Assembly: GCF_017255295.1 (NCBI RefSeq)
Contig: NZ_JAFKDE010000013.1
Location: 56,176 to 120,175 of the forward strand
DNA: 64,000 nucleotides
From: Nitratireductor aquimarinus
GTDB lineage: Bacteria; Pseudomonadota; Alphaproteobacteria; Rhizobiales; Rhizobiaceae
Reading direction: 5' to 3'
Below are positions 38,344-47,065 of the stretch, one piece after another (positions within the stretch are counted from its first letter, which is position 1; each line of letters opens with the position of its first letter). The translations under genes and the position numbers were made by a program. The notes below the pieces were generated by a model. That model did no database searches, had not been told where the DNA came from, and saw only the letters and a program-made list of their open reading frames with translations.

Positions 38344-39504
38344 ATGACTCTCGACAGACAGACCGTCATCGACCGCTTAAAGTCCGTGAAAGGGCCGAAT
38401 CTGGAGGGCGACATCGTTTCGCTCGGGCTCGTCTCGGAGATTTTCATCGCCGACGGCAAGGTGTTCTTCTCGATCACCGTGCCATCGAGCCGCGCCCAGG
38501 AACTGGAGCCTCTGCGGCAGGCGGCGGAGAACGCCGTGAAGTCGCTGCCGGGCGTCAAGGGCGCCGTGGTGGCGCTGACAGCCGAGAAGCAGGGCGGCGG
38601 CATGGGCGCCACACCACCGCCGCGTCCGAAACCGGCACCCCAGCGTCCGATGCCGGGTGGCCCCGCCGCACAAGCCGGTCAGCAGCCGACCAAGCAGGAT
38701 GTGCCGGGCATCAAGGCCATCGTCGCCGTGGCCAGCGGCAAGGGCGGCGTCGGCAAATCCACCACCGCCGTCAACCTGGCGCTGGGGCTGAAGACGCTCG
38801 GGCTCAGGGTCGGCATTCTCGATGCGGATATCTACGGGCCTTCCATGCCGCGTCTGCTCGGCCTCACGGGAAAGCCGGAAACCGCCGATGGCAAGACGCT
38901 GAAGCCGATGGAGGCGTTCGGCGTGAAGGTCATGTCCATGGGGTTCCTTGTCGAGGAAGACACGCCGATGATCTGGCGCGGCCCGATGGTCGTTTCGGCG
39001 CTGCGGCAGATGCTGCGCGACGTGGCGTGGGGCGAACTGGACGTGCTGGTGGTCGACATGCCGCCCGGCACGGGCGACGCACAGCTGACCATGGCGCAGC
39101 AGGTGCCGCTGGCCGGCGCGGTAATCGTCTCGACGCCGCAGGACCTGGCGCTGATCGACGCGCGCAAGGGGCTGAACATGTTCCGCAAGGTGGATGTGCC
39201 GCTGCTCGGCATCGTCGAGAATATGAGCTACTTCCTCGCCCCCGATACGGGCGCACGCTACGACATCTTCGGTCATGGCGGCGCGAAGAACGAGGCGGAG
39301 CGGCTTGGCGTTCCGTTCCTTGGCGAAGTGCCGCTGACGATGGATGTGCGCGAAACCTCGGATGCGGGAACGCCCGTTGTGGCGTCGAACCCGGAGGGCG
39401 CGCAGGCGAAGGTCTACAGGGACATCGCCGCTAAGGTGCAGACGCAGCTGGCAGCGGCCATGCAGAGCGCGGCGGACGAGGCCCCGGCCATCGTCTTCGA
39501 TTAA
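38344..39504 (+). CDS. Mrp/NBP35 family iron-sulfur carrier ATPase (ApbC-like)
   Basis: A 386-residue P-loop ATPase with an N-terminal DUF59/MIP18 domain (~1-90), a Pro-rich linker and the deviant Walker A ASGKGGVGKST (~130-140). Mrp proteins carry Fe-S clusters to target proteins. The usual CxxC that follows ENMSYF is replaced by APDT in this protein (ENMSYFLAPDTG), which I recall seeing in other alphaproteobacterial Mrp. The ATG at 38344 gives the normal N-terminus TLDRQTVIDRLKSV; upstream in-frame extension to 38212 is unlikely. Confidence 0.9.
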   Translation: MTLDRQTVIDRLKSVKGPNLEGDIVSLGLVSEIFIADGKVFFSITVPSSRAQELEPLRQAAENAVKSLPGVKGAVVALTAEKQGGGMGATPPPRPKPAPQRPMPGGPAAQAGQQPTKQDVPGIKAIVAVASGKGGVGKSTTAVNLALGLKTLGLRVGILDADIYGPSMPRLLGLTGKPETADGKTLKPMEAFGVKVMSMGFLVEEDTPMIWRGPMVVSALRQMLRDVAWGELDVLVVDMPPGTGDAQLTMAQQVPLAGAVIVSTPQDLALIDARKGLNMFRKVDVPLLGIVENMSYFLAPDTGARYDIFGHGGAKNEAERLGVPFLGEVPLTMDVRETSDAGTPVVASNPEGAQAKVYRDIAAKVQTQLAAAMQSAADEAPAIVFD

Positions 39505-39649
39505 TGCGTTAGGGGAATAATGCGTTACGGGCGATTGAACAAAGCGGTCGCCTGTGTAACGTAACCGCCATCAGGGAGCACCGCACGCCCGTTCGGGCGT
39601 GCGCGGGACGCTCTGCCAATCGCGTGCCATTTGCTCTGGAGGTTGAAGC

Positions 39650-40447
39650 ATGAGCGTCGAAAACACCGAAACCATTCTCCATGAGCGCCTTGATGGCTGG
39701 CACCGGATCACGCTGAACCGGCCGGAAAAGCTCAACGCTTTCAACGAAGCGCAGCATGTGGCGCTGCGGGACGCGCTGGAAGCCTGTTCTGCGGATGAGG
39801 GCTGCCGTGCGGTGCTTCTGACGGGCGCGGGGCGCGGCTTCTGCGCCGGGCAGGATCTGGGCGATCGCGATCCGGCCAAGATGGAAAGCAAGCCGGACCT
39901 CGGCTATACGATCGAAAATTTCTATAATCCGCTGGTTCGCAAGCTGCGCGGCATGAACAAGCCCATCGTCTGCGCGGTCAACGGCGTTGCGGCCGGCGCC
40001 GGCGCGAACATCGCGCTGGCATGCGACATCGTGCTGGCGGCGAAATCGGCGAAGTTCATCCAGGCATTCGCAAAAATCGCGCTGGTGCCGGACTCCGGCG
40101 GCACATGGTTCCTGACGCGCATTCTGGGCGAGCCGCGCGCCAAGGCGCTGGCGCTGACGGGCGAGCCGCTCTCGGCGGAAGATGCTGCGAACTGGGGCCT
40201 GATCTGGCGTGCCGTGGAAGACGAAGCCCTGATGGAAGAGGCCGAAGCGCTGGTGACCAAGCTGGCGCACGGCCCGACGCAGGCCTATGGCCTGATCAAG
40301 AAGGCGATTCACGCTGCGCCGGGAAGCTCTCTCGACGCGCAACTGGAGCTGGAGCGCGAGCTGCAGCGCGAGGCCGGCCGCTCGGACGATTACCGCGAAG
40401 GCGTCGCGGCGTTCCTCGAAAAGCGCAAGCCCGTGTTCAAGGGCTAG
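39650..40447 (+). CDS. Enoyl-CoA hydratase/isomerase family protein, PaaG-like
   Basis: A 265-residue crotonase. Oxyanion-hole segments GRGFCAGQDLGDRD (~62-75) and VNGVAAGAGANIALACDIV are intact, followed by KIALVPDSGGTWFLTRILG whose Asp is the catalytic residue in PaaG-type isomerases. Closest by recall is PaaG, the phenylacetyl-CoA epoxide isomerase, but no other paa gene is nearby, so a general enoyl-CoA hydratase/isomerase role is equally possible. ATG 39650 follows GGAGG. Confidence 0.85.
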   Translation: MSVENTETILHERLDGWHRITLNRPEKLNAFNEAQHVALRDALEACSADEGCRAVLLTGAGRGFCAGQDLGDRDPAKMESKPDLGYTIENFYNPLVRKLRGMNKPIVCAVNGVAAGAGANIALACDIVLAAKSAKFIQAFAKIALVPDSGGTWFLTRILGEPRAKALALTGEPLSAEDAANWGLIWRAVEDEALMEEAEALVTKLAHGPTQAYGLIKKAIHAAPGSSLDAQLELERELQREAGRSDDYREGVAAFLEKRKPVFKG

Positions 40448-40520
40448 GGCATCTTGCAGTCAGTTGCCCGCGCCTGACATTTGTTCATGCGCCCTTGCGT
40501 ATTCAGGTGCAACAGAGAAA

Positions 40521-40556
40521 GAGCGGGCAGCGTTTCACTGAAACAACGACCCGCTC
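40521..40556. terminator. Hairpin after the PaaG-like gene
   Basis: GAGCGGG (40521-40527) pairs with CCCGCTC (40550-40556), with an inner stem GTTTCA/TGAAAC (40532-40544). It lies between the convergent PaaG-like and CoxG-like genes and may stop both. Confidence 0.5.
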
Positions 40557-40588
40557 GATCAGGAAATCTCCAGAACGAAAAAGCGTCC

Positions 40589-41071
40589 TCACGCTGAGGG
40601 CGCTTCGGCTTCTTCCGTGTCGCCGCCGGTGACGCGGGTGTTGAAGTCGGAGAAGAACTGGCCGGCCAGCTTCTTGGAGGTCGACTGGATGAGGCGGCTG
40701 CCGAGCTGGGCCATCTTGCCGCCGACATCGGCCTTGGCGCTGTAGGTCAGGATGGTGGCGTCCGGGCCGTCTTCCTTGAGCGACACATCGGCGCCGCCCT
40801 TGGCGAAACCGGCCACGCCGCCCTTGCCCTCGCCGCTGATCGTGTAGGAGTGCGGCGGGTTGAGATTGGTGAGCTCAACCGCGCCGCTGAACTTGGCCTT
40901 GATCGGGCCGATCTTCAGGGCGACGATTGCCTCGAACTCGGTGTCCGACGTCTTTTCCAGTTCCTGACAGCCGGGAATGCAGTCTTTCAGCACATCCGGG
41001 TCGTTCAGCGCCTGCCAGACCGTTTCCACCGGCGCTTCGATGCGTTCTTCACCTTCGATGACCATGGCCAT
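40589..41071 (-). CDS. CoxG-like SRPBCC family protein
   Basis: A 160-residue protein of the carbon monoxide dehydrogenase subunit G family (START/SRPBCC fold). IEGEERIEAPVETVWQALND, LKDCIPGCQELEKTSD and YSAKADVGGKMAQLGSRLIQ are typical. CoxG helps anchor or mature molybdenum CO dehydrogenase in true CO oxidisers, but no coxSML genes are here, so the partner is unknown. Confidence 0.85.
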   Translation of the reverse strand: MAMVIEGEERIEAPVETVWQALNDPDVLKDCIPGCQELEKTSDTEFEAIVALKIGPIKAKFSGAVELTNLNPPHSYTISGEGKGGVAGFAKGGADVSLKEDGPDATILTYSAKADVGGKMAQLGSRLIQSTSKKLAGQFFSDFNTRVTGGDTEEAEAPSA

Positions 41072-41239
41072 GGCGCGTCCCTCCTGAAATCATGTCTCAA
41101 TCTGGCTAACCCACTGCTTGCGTCTTGTCCATCCGCGCGGGCGTCGGCAGTGTTGTCTTGCGGGTGACCAGTCTTGTCTTGCAGGTGACATGTGCCGCGA
41201 TTATGCGACATCGAATCGGCCGAGACATCAGGTGGAACA

Positions 41240-42457
41240 ATGAGCGACAGCGACGTGCGGGGCGGAACAGGGGCAGAGGCAAAGGGAACGGCGGGAGAGG
41301 TTTTCCGCGTCTTCCTCAAGCTCGGTGTGACCTCGTTCGGTGGCCCCATCGCGCATCTCGGCTATTTCCGCGACGCGCTGGTGGTGCGGCGCAAATGGCT
41401 GGACGAAAAGGCCTATGCGGACCTCGTTGCGCTGTGCCAGTTCCTGCCCGGCCCGGCGAGCAGCCAGGTGGGCTTTGCGCTGGGTTTCCTGCGGGCAGGC
41501 CCCATGGGGGCGGCAGCCGCGTGGGCGGCCTTCACCCTGCCTTCGGCCCTGCTTCTCTTTGCGTTCGCGCTTTTTGCGGGGGCGCTCGACAATCCGCTCG
41601 GCGCGGGGCTGTTGCACGGGCTGAAGATCGTGGCGGTGGCCGTGGTGGCGCAGGCGGTGTGGGGCATGGCGCGGTCGCTCTGCCCGGACCGCGAGCGCGC
41701 AGGCATCGCGCTTGCAGCGCTTGTTCTGGTGACGTTAGCGGCCAGCGCCTTCGCGCAGATTGCGGCCATTCTGTCAGGCGCGCTGCTTGGCTGGTGGCTG
41801 TGCCGGGATAGGGTCGGTGAGGCTGGGCAGACGGTGGCCTTCGGGCTGTCGAAGCGCGCCGGGATCATCTGCCTTTCCCTTTTCGCGTTTCTGCTGTTCG
41901 GTCTGCCGCTGGCAGGGCAGATGACGCAGGGGCTTGCCGTGTTCGACACCTTCTATCGTGCGGGCGCGCTGGTGTTCGGCGGCGGGCATGTGGTGCTGCC
42001 GCTGCTTGAGGCGGGCGTCGTCGAGCCTGGCTGGGTCTCGCAGGATGCGTTTCTTGCCGGCTACGGCGCGGCGCAGGCGGTGCCGGGGCCGCTCTTCACA
42101 TTCGCTGCCTATCTGGGCGCGGTTCTGGACATGCCGCCCACGGGCGTGGCCGGCGCTGCAATCGCGCTTGTCGCGATCTTCCTGCCGGGCTTCCTGCTTT
42201 TGATGGGCGTTGCGCCCTTCTGGGACCGTTTCCGCCAGTTCGATGCGGCGCGCGCGGCAATGATGGGCACGAATGCGGCGGTGGTCGGCATATTGGCGGC
42301 GGCTCTCTACGATCCGCTCTGGACCACGGCGATCCTTGCACCGGCAGACTTTGCGCTGGCGGCGGTCGGCTTTCTGCTTCTGACGGTGTGGAAGACCCCG
42401 CCATGGGTGGTGGTGGTGCTGTGCGCGCTGGCGGGAATGGCGCTGGCAGTCTTTTGA
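41240..42457 (+). CDS. chrA: Chromate efflux transporter
   Basis: A 405-residue membrane protein of the CHR family, in the two-halved long form. The N-terminal half begins FRVFLKLGVTSFGGPIAHLG and has CQFLPGPASSQVGFALG; the C-terminal half repeats the pattern with FYRAGALVFGGGHVVLPLL and AQAVPGPLFTFAAYLG. About ten hydrophobic helices are visible. It exports chromate using the membrane potential. The ATG at 41240 (MSDSDVRGG) has a GGTGGA site; a longer frame at 41192 is unlikely. Confidence 0.92.
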   Translation: MSDSDVRGGTGAEAKGTAGEVFRVFLKLGVTSFGGPIAHLGYFRDALVVRRKWLDEKAYADLVALCQFLPGPASSQVGFALGFLRAGPMGAAAAWAAFTLPSALLLFAFALFAGALDNPLGAGLLHGLKIVAVAVVAQAVWGMARSLCPDRERAGIALAALVLVTLAASAFAQIAAILSGALLGWWLCRDRVGEAGQTVAFGLSKRAGIICLSLFAFLLFGLPLAGQMTQGLAVFDTFYRAGALVFGGGHVVLPLLEAGVVEPGWVSQDAFLAGYGAAQAVPGPLFTFAAYLGAVLDMPPTGVAGAAIALVAIFLPGFLLLMGVAPFWDRFRQFDAARAAMMGTNAAVVGILAAALYDPLWTTAILAPADFALAAVGFLLLTVWKTPPWVVVVLCALAGMALAVF

Positions 42458-42461
42458 AAGA

Positions 42462-42491
42462 GGCCCGTCCCGGAAACCGGGAGGGGCCTTT
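42462..42491. terminator. Terminator between convergent chrA and mocR-type genes
   Basis: GGCCCGTCCCGG (42462-42473) pairs with CCGGGAGGGGCC (42477-42488) with one mismatch and an AAA loop, followed by TTTG. It serves chrA and lies just after the converging regulator's stop. Confidence 0.8.
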
Positions 42492-42499
42492 GTCTGCGG

Positions 42500-43996
42500 T
42501 TATGCAGCGGCGCGTCGATGTTCGGCGGAAGCGGCTGCTGCGAGTTCGCGGATGCCGGGCTCGATCTGTTGGGCCGCGATGGACGAAATGCCAAGCCGCA
42601 TGAACTGCGTCGCGCGCGGGCGGTCAATGAAGAAGCGCGCACCGGGCTCGATCAGCACGCTGCGCCGGGCAGCCGATTTGGCAAGGGCCACAGTGTCCAG
42701 TCCGGGCGGGCCTTCGAGCCAGAGCGAGGTGCCGCCGCGAATGTCGGCTGCGTTCCAGTCCGGCAGGATGTCGCCGACAGCCTGATAAAGCTTTTCACGC
42801 CGCTCCTCGAAAGCCGCAGAGATACGGCGCACCAGCGTGTCGTGATGGCCAAGCGACAGGAACAGCGCCACGGCCCGCTGGTTGTTGGCCGGCGGATGGC
42901 GCAGCATGAAGCGGCGTAAGGCGCGCAGTTCTGCGATCAGGTCAGCCGGGGCAACGATGTAACCCATGCGCAGGCCCGGTGCGAGCGTCTTGGACATGGA
43001 GCCCAGATGCACAACGCGGCCCGTGCGGTCGAGCCCCTTGAGGGCTGCCTGCGGGCGCTCGTCGGCGAGCTGGCTGTCATAATCATCCTCGATGACGATC
43101 CAGTCATTGCGCTCCGCCCCTTCCAGAAGCGCCTCGCGGCGCGCCTGGCTGAGCGGCACCATGGTCGGGCAATGATGGCTCGGCGTGGCGAAAACGAAGT
43201 CTGCATCTTCCGGAATCTGCGCCACGTCGATGCCCTGCCGGTCGACGGGAACCGGTGCGATCTGCGCGCCGGCGAGCTGGAAGATGGAGCGCGCGTCGGG
43301 ATAGCCGGGGTTCTCCACGGCCACCTTCTTGCCACGGCTCATGAGCAGCGTGGCGAGCATGTAAAGCGCGTGCTGCGAGCCGAGCGTGATCAGGATTTCG
43401 TCGGGATTGGCGAAGATGCCGCGACGCGGAAGAAGCCGCGCCTGGATCTGCTCGATCAAGAGCGGGTCGTCACGGTCGACCATATCGGCCGCCCAGTTGC
43501 GAATCTCCAGAACGGCAAGCGCCATGCGGTTGCATTCGCGCCATTCGGCGGTCGGGAAAAGCCCCGGATCGAACTGCCCATAGACGAAAGGATAAGAGGC
43601 CTTCATCCAGTCTTCGTTCTTGCGCGGCTCGGGCATTTCGCTGGCCAGAATCTGGAACCGCTCGCCCCAGTTCACGCCATCCTTGCCACCCTGTTTGCGC
43701 GGCGGGCGCGGGGGCGCGGCCAGCACCTCCGGATTGACAAAGTGGCCGCGGCGCTCGCGCGCGATCAGGAAGCCCTGATCGACGAGCTGCTGGAAGGCCA
43801 GCACCACCGTACCACGCGCAACACCCAGCTTTTCCGCGAGAATGCGGCAGGATGGAAGCGGCATGGAAGGGGCGATCTGGCGATCGAGAATTGCCGACAC
43901 GATGGCCTGGCGGATCTGTGCCTGGAGCGTCTGTCCCGATTCGGGGGAAATCTTGAACAGACCGGTCCAGAGGGCGGTGTCGTTTCTGGCTGACAT
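42500..43996 (-). CDS. MocR-family (GntR-aminotransferase) transcriptional regulator
   Basis: A 498-residue regulator combining a GntR winged helix (~15-80: TLQAQIRQAIVSAILDRQIA, LAEKLGVARGTVVLAFQQL) with a fold-type I aminotransferase domain. The PLP lysine is Lys336 in GSMSKTLAPGLRMGY, and Asp/Tyr PLP contacts appear in IVIEDDYDSQLADE. It resembles PdxR or related MocR members. It is divergent from pgi; the shared gap contains a 21-bp-spaced direct repeat overlapping its own TTGACA, so autoregulation is likely. The same frame stays open far upstream antisense to pgi, which is not coding. Confidence 0.9.
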   Translation of the reverse strand: MSARNDTALWTGLFKISPESGQTLQAQIRQAIVSAILDRQIAPSMPLPSCRILAEKLGVARGTVVLAFQQLVDQGFLIARERRGHFVNPEVLAAPPRPPRKQGGKDGVNWGERFQILASEMPEPRKNEDWMKASYPFVYGQFDPGLFPTAEWRECNRMALAVLEIRNWAADMVDRDDPLLIEQIQARLLPRRGIFANPDEILITLGSQHALYMLATLLMSRGKKVAVENPGYPDARSIFQLAGAQIAPVPVDRQGIDVAQIPEDADFVFATPSHHCPTMVPLSQARREALLEGAERNDWIVIEDDYDSQLADERPQAALKGLDRTGRVVHLGSMSKTLAPGLRMGYIVAPADLIAELRALRRFMLRHPPANNQRAVALFLSLGHHDTLVRRISAAFEERREKLYQAVGDILPDWNAADIRGGTSLWLEGPPGLDTVALAKSAARRSVLIEPGARFFIDRPRATQFMRLGISSIAAQQIEPGIRELAAAASAEHRRAAA

Positions 43997-44023
43997 ATGG
44001 TTTTCCTCTCCGGGGCGGAGCGT

Positions 44024-44060
44024 AACCTTGGGGCAATGCATGTCAACCCTGGTACAATTG
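44024..44060. promoter_or_regulatory. Direct repeat and promoter of the MocR gene
   Basis: AACCTTGGGGCAAT (44024-44037) recurs as AACCCTGGTACAAT (44045-44058), three mismatches in 14, with 21-bp period. On the minus strand TTGACA (44048-44043) falls between the repeats, with TACGCT a plausible -10 after 16 bases. MocR regulators commonly bind direct repeats of this kind. Confidence 0.55.
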
Positions 44061-44158
44061 ATTGTTCCAACAAAGAAATTGATGGATGCCAGCAACCCCC
44101 TGTGCCGCCTCATTTTGTCTGATAAAAGAGGCGCGTTTCTTTTTGCAGGAGGGCCCCC

Positions 44159-45799
44159 TTGGACACGGCATTCGAAACCGCGCTGGCTGCGCTTCAGGAG
44201 CATCGCGGGAAAACCGCGCCCATGGATATGCGCGCCGCCTTTGATTCCGACCCGAATCGTTTTGCCCGCTTCTCGCTCGCTCTCGACGATCTGACGCTGG
44301 ATTATTCGCGCGCCGCAGTGGACGAGGAAACGGTGGGGCTGCTCCTCAAGCTTGCCGAAGCGGCCGGGCTGGAGCAGGCGCGGGACGATATGTTTGCCGG
44401 CAAACACATCAACGTCACCGAGGACCGCGCCGTGCTGCATACGGCTCTGCGCGCGCTCTCCGGCGGTGCTGTCTACAATGACGGCGATGACGTGATGCCG
44501 GATGTGCGCGCCGTGCTGGAGGCGATGGACGCTTTTGCCGACGGCGTGCGTTCGGGCGCGATCCATGGCGCGACCGGCAAGGCCTTCACCGATGTGGTGA
44601 ACATCGGCATTGGCGGCTCGGACCTTGGCCCCGTCATGGTGACGCGGGCGCTCTCGCCCTATCATGACGGGCCGCGCCTTCATTATGTCTCCAACGTGGA
44701 TGGCGCGCATATTGCCGACACGCTGTCGGGGCTCGATCCGGAGACCACGCTCTTCATCATCGCCTCGAAGACCTTCACGACCATCGAGACGATGACCAAT
44801 GCCCGCACGGCGCAGAAATGGGTCGCCGCAAAGCTCGGGCAGTCGGCGACGGGCGATCATTTCGCCGCCGTTTCCACCGCGCTCGACAAGGTGGCGGAGT
44901 TCGGCATCGATCCGGCGCGCGTGTTCGGATTCTGGGACTGGGTCGGCGGGCGGTATTCGCTGTGGTCGGCCATTGGCCTGCCGATCATGATCGCGCTTGG
45001 TGCTGATGATTTCCGCCGTCTGCTCGCCGGTGCGGAAGCCATGGACCGGCATTTCAAATCCGCACCGCTCAGAGAAAATTTGCCGGCTATTCTTGGTCTC
45101 GTCGGCTACTGGCACCGGGTCGTGTGCGATTATCCGGCCCGCGCGATCATTCCCTATGACCAGCGCCTTGAGCGGCTGCCGGCCTATCTCCAGCAGCTCG
45201 ATATGGAATCGAACGGCAAGGGCGTGCGGCTCGACGGTTCGCCGGTCATCACGCCCACCGGGCCGCTGGTGTGGGGCGAGCCGGGCACCAATGGCCAGCA
45301 CGCTTTCTTCCAGCTTCTGCACCAGGGCACCGACATTATTCCGGTGGAGTTCATGCTGGCGGCGGAAGGCCATGAGGCTGGCCTGCAGCACCATCACGAT
45401 TTGCTGGTGGCCAATTGTCTTGCGCAGGCTGAAGCCCTGATGAAGGGGCGCACGCTGGCCGAGGCCGAAGCGCAGCTTCTGGACAAGGGGTTCCCCGAAG
45501 ACGAGATCAGGCGGATCGCGCCGCATCGGGTCTTCACCGGCAACCGGCCGTCGCTGACGGTTCTCTACCGCAAGCTTGATCCCTATGCGCTTGGCCGCCT
45601 GATCGCGCTCTATGAGCACCGGGTTTTCGTCGAGGCGCAGCTCTTCGGCATCAACGCTTTCGACCAATGGGGCGTGGAGCTGGGCAAGGAGCTCGCCACG
45701 GAACTCCTGCCCGTGGTCGAGGGCAAGGCGGACGCTGCCGATCGCGATGCCGCAACTGCAGGCATGGTGAAACGCATCACGGCGCTGCGCGAAGGCTGA
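44159..45799 (+). CDS. pgi: Glucose-6-phosphate isomerase
   Basis: A 546-residue SIS-domain enzyme converting glucose-6-phosphate and fructose-6-phosphate. Family signatures [19 protein letters not shown] and [14 protein letters not shown] are present, as is [19 protein letters not shown]. The start is TTG 44159, five bases after AGGAGGG; the next ATG at 44222 would remove conserved sequence. It is a single-gene unit upstream of the murQ operon, and a GC-rich hairpin follows. Confidence 0.95.
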   Translation: MDTAFETALAALQEHRGKTAPMDMRAAFDSDPNRFARFSLALDDLTLDYSRAAVDEETVGLLLKLAEAAGLEQARDDMFAGKHINVTEDRAVLHTALRALSGGAVYNDGDDVMPDVRAVLEAMDAFADGVRSGAIHGATGKAFTDVVNIGIGGSDLGPVMVTRALSPYHDGPRLHYVSNVDGAHIADTLSGLDPETTLFIIASKTFTTIETMTNARTAQKWVAAKLGQSATGDHFAAVSTALDKVAEFGIDPARVFGFWDWVGGRYSLWSAIGLPIMIALGADDFRRLLAGAEAMDRHFKSAPLRENLPAILGLVGYWHRVVCDYPARAIIPYDQRLERLPAYLQQLDMESNGKGVRLDGSPVITPTGPLVWGEPGTNGQHAFFQLLHQGTDIIPVEFMLAAEGHEAGLQHHHDLLVANCLAQAEALMKGRTLAEAEAQLLDKGFPEDEIRRIAPHRVFTGNRPSLTVLYRKLDPYALGRLIALYEHRVFVEAQLFGINAFDQWGVELGKELATELLPVVEGKADAADRDAATAGMVKRITALREG

Positions 45800-45806
45800 A
45801 TCGGAC

Positions 45807-45841
45807 GCCGGCCTCCTCCTTCCGGGGGGGGGGGCGCCGGC
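45807..45841 (+). terminator. Hairpin with G11 tract after pgi
   Basis: GCCGGC at 45807-45812 and 45836-45841 pair, and CCTCCTCC pairs with part of an 11-base G run (45824-45834). There is no T-tract. It probably ends pgi transcription. Confidence 0.5.
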
Positions 45842-45941
45842 ACCCCGCCATCCTGTTTCCAGACGGTCATTTTGTACCTGAACCGGCGGGCCAGCTCTCA
45901 TGGGAGAGCCGGTCCGGTCGGGGTTTCCGTGCATCCGGACA

Positions 45942-45967
45942 GGAATAGATTATTCCTAACTGTAATT
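45942..45967. promoter_or_regulatory. Candidate RpiR/MurR operator, copy 2 (upstream of murQ)
   Basis: GGAATAGATTATTCC (45942-45956) is a perfect palindrome with 6-bp arms, followed by TAACTGTAATT. It matches the murA/rpiR copy at 23130-23155 at 23 of 26 positions. It abuts a probable -35 (TTGACT, 45966-45971), so a bound regulator could block RNA polymerase. A further half-site-like GGAATT is at 45975-45980. Confidence 0.75.
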
Positions 45968-45994
45968 GACTCTTGGAATTTTCAATCTTAACAC
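45966..45994 (+). promoter_or_regulatory. Candidate promoter of the murQ operon
   Basis: TTGACT (45966-45971), a 17-base spacer and TAACAC (45989-45994), about 70 bases before the murQ ATG. The -35 is good; the -10 is weak. Confidence 0.4.
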
Positions 45995-46062
45995 TTCTGA
46001 AAGGCGAGTAGACCGGCGAAAGCGGTGAGACCGCGCGCCGGAAGGCGATTTCGGGAGACGTT

Positions 46063-47001
46063 ATGAACGCGCAGACGCTTATGTCGGAGCTGGAAAAGCT
46101 CGTTTCGGAAGGACGCAACCCCGACACGATGCAGATCGATCTGCAGCCGACGACCGAAATCCTCAAACTCATCAACACGGCAGACAAGGACGTGCCGCTG
46201 GCCGTCGAAAAGGTGATCCCGGAGATCGCGGAAGCCGTCGACCGGATCGTCGAGGCGTTTCAGAACGGTGGCCGGCTGATCTATATGGGCGCTGGCACGA
46301 GCGGCCGGCTCGGCGTGCTCGACGCTTCGGAATGCCCGCCCACCTTCAGCGTGCCCGAAGACATGGTGACCGGGGTGATCGCCGGCGGCGACCATGCGCT
46401 GAGGCACGCCGTTGAAGGCGCGGAAGACGAGCCGGAACAGGGACGGCAGGCGCTTGTCGATCTGGCGCTCACCGACAGGGATGTCGTGGTGGGCATCGCG
46501 GTGAGCGGCCGCACGCCCTATGTGATCGGCGGCCTGAAATACGCCCGCGAGACCGGTGCGAAAACCGTTTCGCTTTCGTGCAACCCGGATTCGGCCATCG
46601 GCGCGATTGCCGATATCGCCATCGCGCCCGTGGTGGGGCCGGAAATCCTGACCGGCTCGACGCGGATGAAATCGGGTACGGCGCAGAAGCTCATCCTCAA
46701 CATGCTCTCCACGGCGAGCATGATCCGCATCGGCAAGATCTACCAGAACCTGATGGTGGACGTTAACATCAGCAACCAGAAGCTTCTGGCGCGTGCATCG
46801 CGCATTGTCATGGAGGCAACGGGCTGCTCGGCGGACGAGGCCGAGACGCTGCTGGGCCAGAGTGGCAATGATGTGAAACTCGCGATCTTCATCGCATTGA
46901 CGGACATGGATGTGGAGGAGGCGCGCGCGGCGCTCGAGCAGGCTGGCGGCTTTCTGCGCAAGGCAATAAACGACAGGCAGGGCCAGACGGCCAGCAAGTG
47001 A
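46063..47001 (+). CDS. murQ: N-acetylmuramic acid 6-phosphate etherase
   Basis: A 312-residue SIS-fold enzyme that cleaves the lactyl ether of MurNAc-6-phosphate to give GlcNAc-6-phosphate and D-lactate. The hallmark [20 protein letters not shown] lies near residues 76-95; [33 protein letters not shown] and [18 protein letters not shown] also match E. coli MurQ. It is the first gene of a seven-gene recycling operon, directly behind the RpiR-type palindrome, and the C-terminal UBA-like tail is present. Confidence 0.96.
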   Translation: MNAQTLMSELEKLVSEGRNPDTMQIDLQPTTEILKLINTADKDVPLAVEKVIPEIAEAVDRIVEAFQNGGRLIYMGAGTSGRLGVLDASECPPTFSVPEDMVTGVIAGGDHALRHAVEGAEDEPEQGRQALVDLALTDRDVVVGIAVSGRTPYVIGGLKYARETGAKTVSLSCNPDSAIGAIADIAIAPVVGPEILTGSTRMKSGTAQKLILNMLSTASMIRIGKIYQNLMVDVNISNQKLLARASRIVMEATGCSADEAETLLGQSGNDVKLAIFIALTDMDVEEARAALEQAGGFLRKAINDRQGQTASK

Positions 47002-47065
47002 AGCAGGCATTCATGCGGTCCGTCGAAAGGCCGCTGGCATCAATCGCTTTCGGAGGAAGATGATC

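Noticed and set aside
42500..43996. Assigning the MocR gene as EnuR, regulator of ectoine use
   Set aside because: The TRAP operon is 32 kb away and no ectoine catabolic genes are adjacent; the direct repeat is at its own promoter, not before teaA.
42500..45934. A 1144-codon open frame on the minus strand across mocR and pgi
   Set aside because: Only the last 498 codons match a family, with a good start at 43996. The upstream part is antisense to pgi, which has full family motifs; GC-rich codon use keeps the frame open.
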